Source of the DNA: Micromonospora vinacea
GTDB taxonomy: Bacteria > Actinomycetota > Actinomycetes > Mycobacteriales > Micromonosporaceae
NCBI RefSeq assembly: GCF_015751785.1
Contig: NZ_JADOTY010000001.1
Coordinates: forward strand, 3,472,001 to 3,536,000
Direction of reading: 5' to 3'
Length of the DNA: 64,000 bases
A model generated the notes under the pieces. It made no database searches. It was not told the DNA's origin and worked only from the letters and a program-made list of their open reading frames with translations. The position numbers and the translations under genes are program-made. How positions within the stretch are numbered: the stretch's first letter is position 1; each line of letters starts with the position of its first letter. This document shows positions 63,101-64,000 of the stretch, one piece after another.

Positions 63101-63708
63101 CCGGTTCCCCCGAGCCGGCTCCCGACGCCCCCCGGACCGCCGTGGTGGGGCGGGGCCGGCTCGGGCGCTGGCGGGACCAGGCGGTGGCGCTCGGGTGGCT
63201 GGTGGTGGTCTGGAACCTGCTCTGGGGCGACATCAACTGGACCAACCTGATCGGTGGCCTGCTGGTGGGCGCGGCCGTGCTGGTGTTCTTCCCGCTGCCG
63301 GCGGTCAGCTTCGGTGGCCGGTTGCGACCGCGGGCGCTGCTGGTGTTCGCGGGCCGGTTCGCCGTCGAGTTGGTCCGCGCGAGCCTGCACGTCGCCCGGA
63401 TCGCCGTGCAGCCCGGCTACCGGCCGCGCGGCGCGATCATCGCGGTCCGGTTGCGGGTGTCCACCGACCTGAACCTGGCGCTCACCGCCGAGGCGGTCTC
63501 GTTGGTGCCGGGCACGCTGATCCTCGAGGTGGACCGGGACTCCGGAACGCTCTACCTGCACGTCCTGGACACCCACGGCCCGGGGGACCTGGACGTGTCC
63601 CGGGACCGCACCCTCGCCGTCGAGCGGCGGATCGTCCGCGCGGTGGGTTCCACCGCCGAACTGCGCCACCTCGACGTCACCTCACCCGAGAAGGGAACCC
63701 GTCCGTGA
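63097..63708 (+). CDS. mrpE: Na+/H+ antiporter subunit E
   Basis: A 203-residue MnhE family subunit with two N-terminal membrane helices (VALGWLVVVWNLLWGDINWT; GLLVGAAVLVFFPLP) and a cytoplasmic domain with AVSLVPGTLILEVDRDSGTL, which is the family signature. GTG start overlaps mrpD stop. It is needed for assembly or activity of the complex. Confidence 0.94.
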   Translation: MTGSPEPAPDAPRTAVVGRGRLGRWRDQAVALGWLVVVWNLLWGDINWTNLIGGLLVGAAVLVFFPLPAVSFGGRLRPRALLVFAGRFAVELVRASLHVARIAVQPGYRPRGAIIAVRLRVSTDLNLALTAEAVSLVPGTLILEVDRDSGTLYLHVLDTHGPGDLDVSRDRTLAVERRIVRAVGSTAELRHLDVTSPEKGTRP

Positions 63709-63968
63709 CCACGTTCCTGGCCGTCGTCCTCACCGCACTGCTGTCGGTCACCGCGCTCCTCGCGCTGACCCGCCTCTACCGTGGCCCGTCGCTGGTGGAC
63801 CGGGTGATCGCCGCGGACATGCTGCTCGCCACGATGGTCGGCGCGGTGGGCGCCGAGGCGGCTGTCAACCGGCACGCCACCACGCTGCCCGTGCTGGTGG
63901 TGCTCTCCCTGCTCGGCTTTGTGGGCTCGGTGTCGCTGGTTCGCTTCGCTGTCCGGGAGCAGCAGTGA
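63705..63968 (+). CDS. mrpF: Na+/H+ antiporter subunit F
   Basis: An 87-residue subunit with three membrane helices; RLYRGPSLVDRVIAADML is the family signature. GTG 63705 overlaps the mrpE stop (GTGA) and the stop overlaps mrpG likewise, so all six genes are translationally coupled. Confidence 0.94.
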   Translation: MTTFLAVVLTALLSVTALLALTRLYRGPSLVDRVIAADMLLATMVGAVGAEAAVNRHATTLPVLVVLSLLGFVGSVSLVRFAVREQQ

Positions 63969-64000
63969 TCGCGACGATCCTGGACTGGCTCGGCGCCGCT
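63965..64000 (+). CDS. mrpG: Na+/H+ antiporter subunit G (start only)
   Basis: Only the first 12 codons (VIATILDWLGAA) are in the window. GTG overlaps the mrpF stop. The identity comes mainly from the invariant mrp gene order and the hydrophobic start. Confidence 0.75.
   Translation, partial: MIATILDWLGAA

Overview
This 64 kb window is chromosomal DNA from a high-GC actinobacterium, most likely Micromonospora or a close member of the Micromonosporaceae. The evidence is the very high G+C, frequent GTG starts, 4-base stop/start overlaps, and a conserved core order: infB, ylxP-like, rbfA, nrnA, truB, ribF, rpsO, pnp, M16 peptidase, dapB, thyX, dapA, rnj, ftsK, rimO, pgsA, cinA, clgR, pspA. There are no rRNA or tRNA genes, no CRISPR array and no complete insertion sequence. 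The window opens inside infB and closes inside mrpG.

Layout. 1-9.5 kb: translation and RNA genes (infB, rbfA, nrnA-like, truB, ribF, rpsO) with small membrane proteins and a MATE exporter. 9.7-14.4 kb: pnp, a zinc peptidase and dapB. 15.2-21.8 kb: a sugar locus, in which a debranching-type glycosidase diverges from a lacI regulator, a solute-binding lipoprotein and two permeases, with a 15-bp inverted operator between the divergent genes and no ATPase gene. 21.8-28.9 kb: accessory genes (MFS exporter, ECF sigma factor, GNATs, a GT87-type membrane protein, a YcaQ-like glycosylase, DUF2752). 28.9-29.7 kb: a gene-free stretch with inverted repeats and hairpins. 29.7-42.0 kb: thyX, dapA, rnj, two YbjN-domain genes, ftsK, a guanidinium-type SMR exporter behind an apparent guanidine-III riboswitch, an ornithine cyclodeaminase homologue, rimO and pgsA. 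42.2-45.3 kb: cinA C-domain, clgR, pspA and a pspM-like gene (envelope stress). 45.4-57.6 kb: a very large multicopper-oxidase-like protein with three FN3 domains and degenerate copper motifs, nei2, a secreted SH3 protein, a CPCC protein, an internally deleted SAM hydroxide adenosyltransferase, a lipoprotein and lhr. 58.3-64 kb: the mrpACDEFG cation/proton antiporter operon.

The most notable observations are the 41-nt guanidine-III riboswitch candidate upstream of the SMR gene; the multicopper-oxidase-fold protein that has lost at least one ligand from each copper motif; the SAM hydrolase homologue lacking the segment that carries its Asp-Arg-His triad; a MITE-like 461-bp unit with 36-bp inverted ends; and a dispersed family of GATC-containing hairpins, two of which are followed by G-rich tracts. 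All similarity statements come from reading the sequence and from family knowledge; no searches were run.
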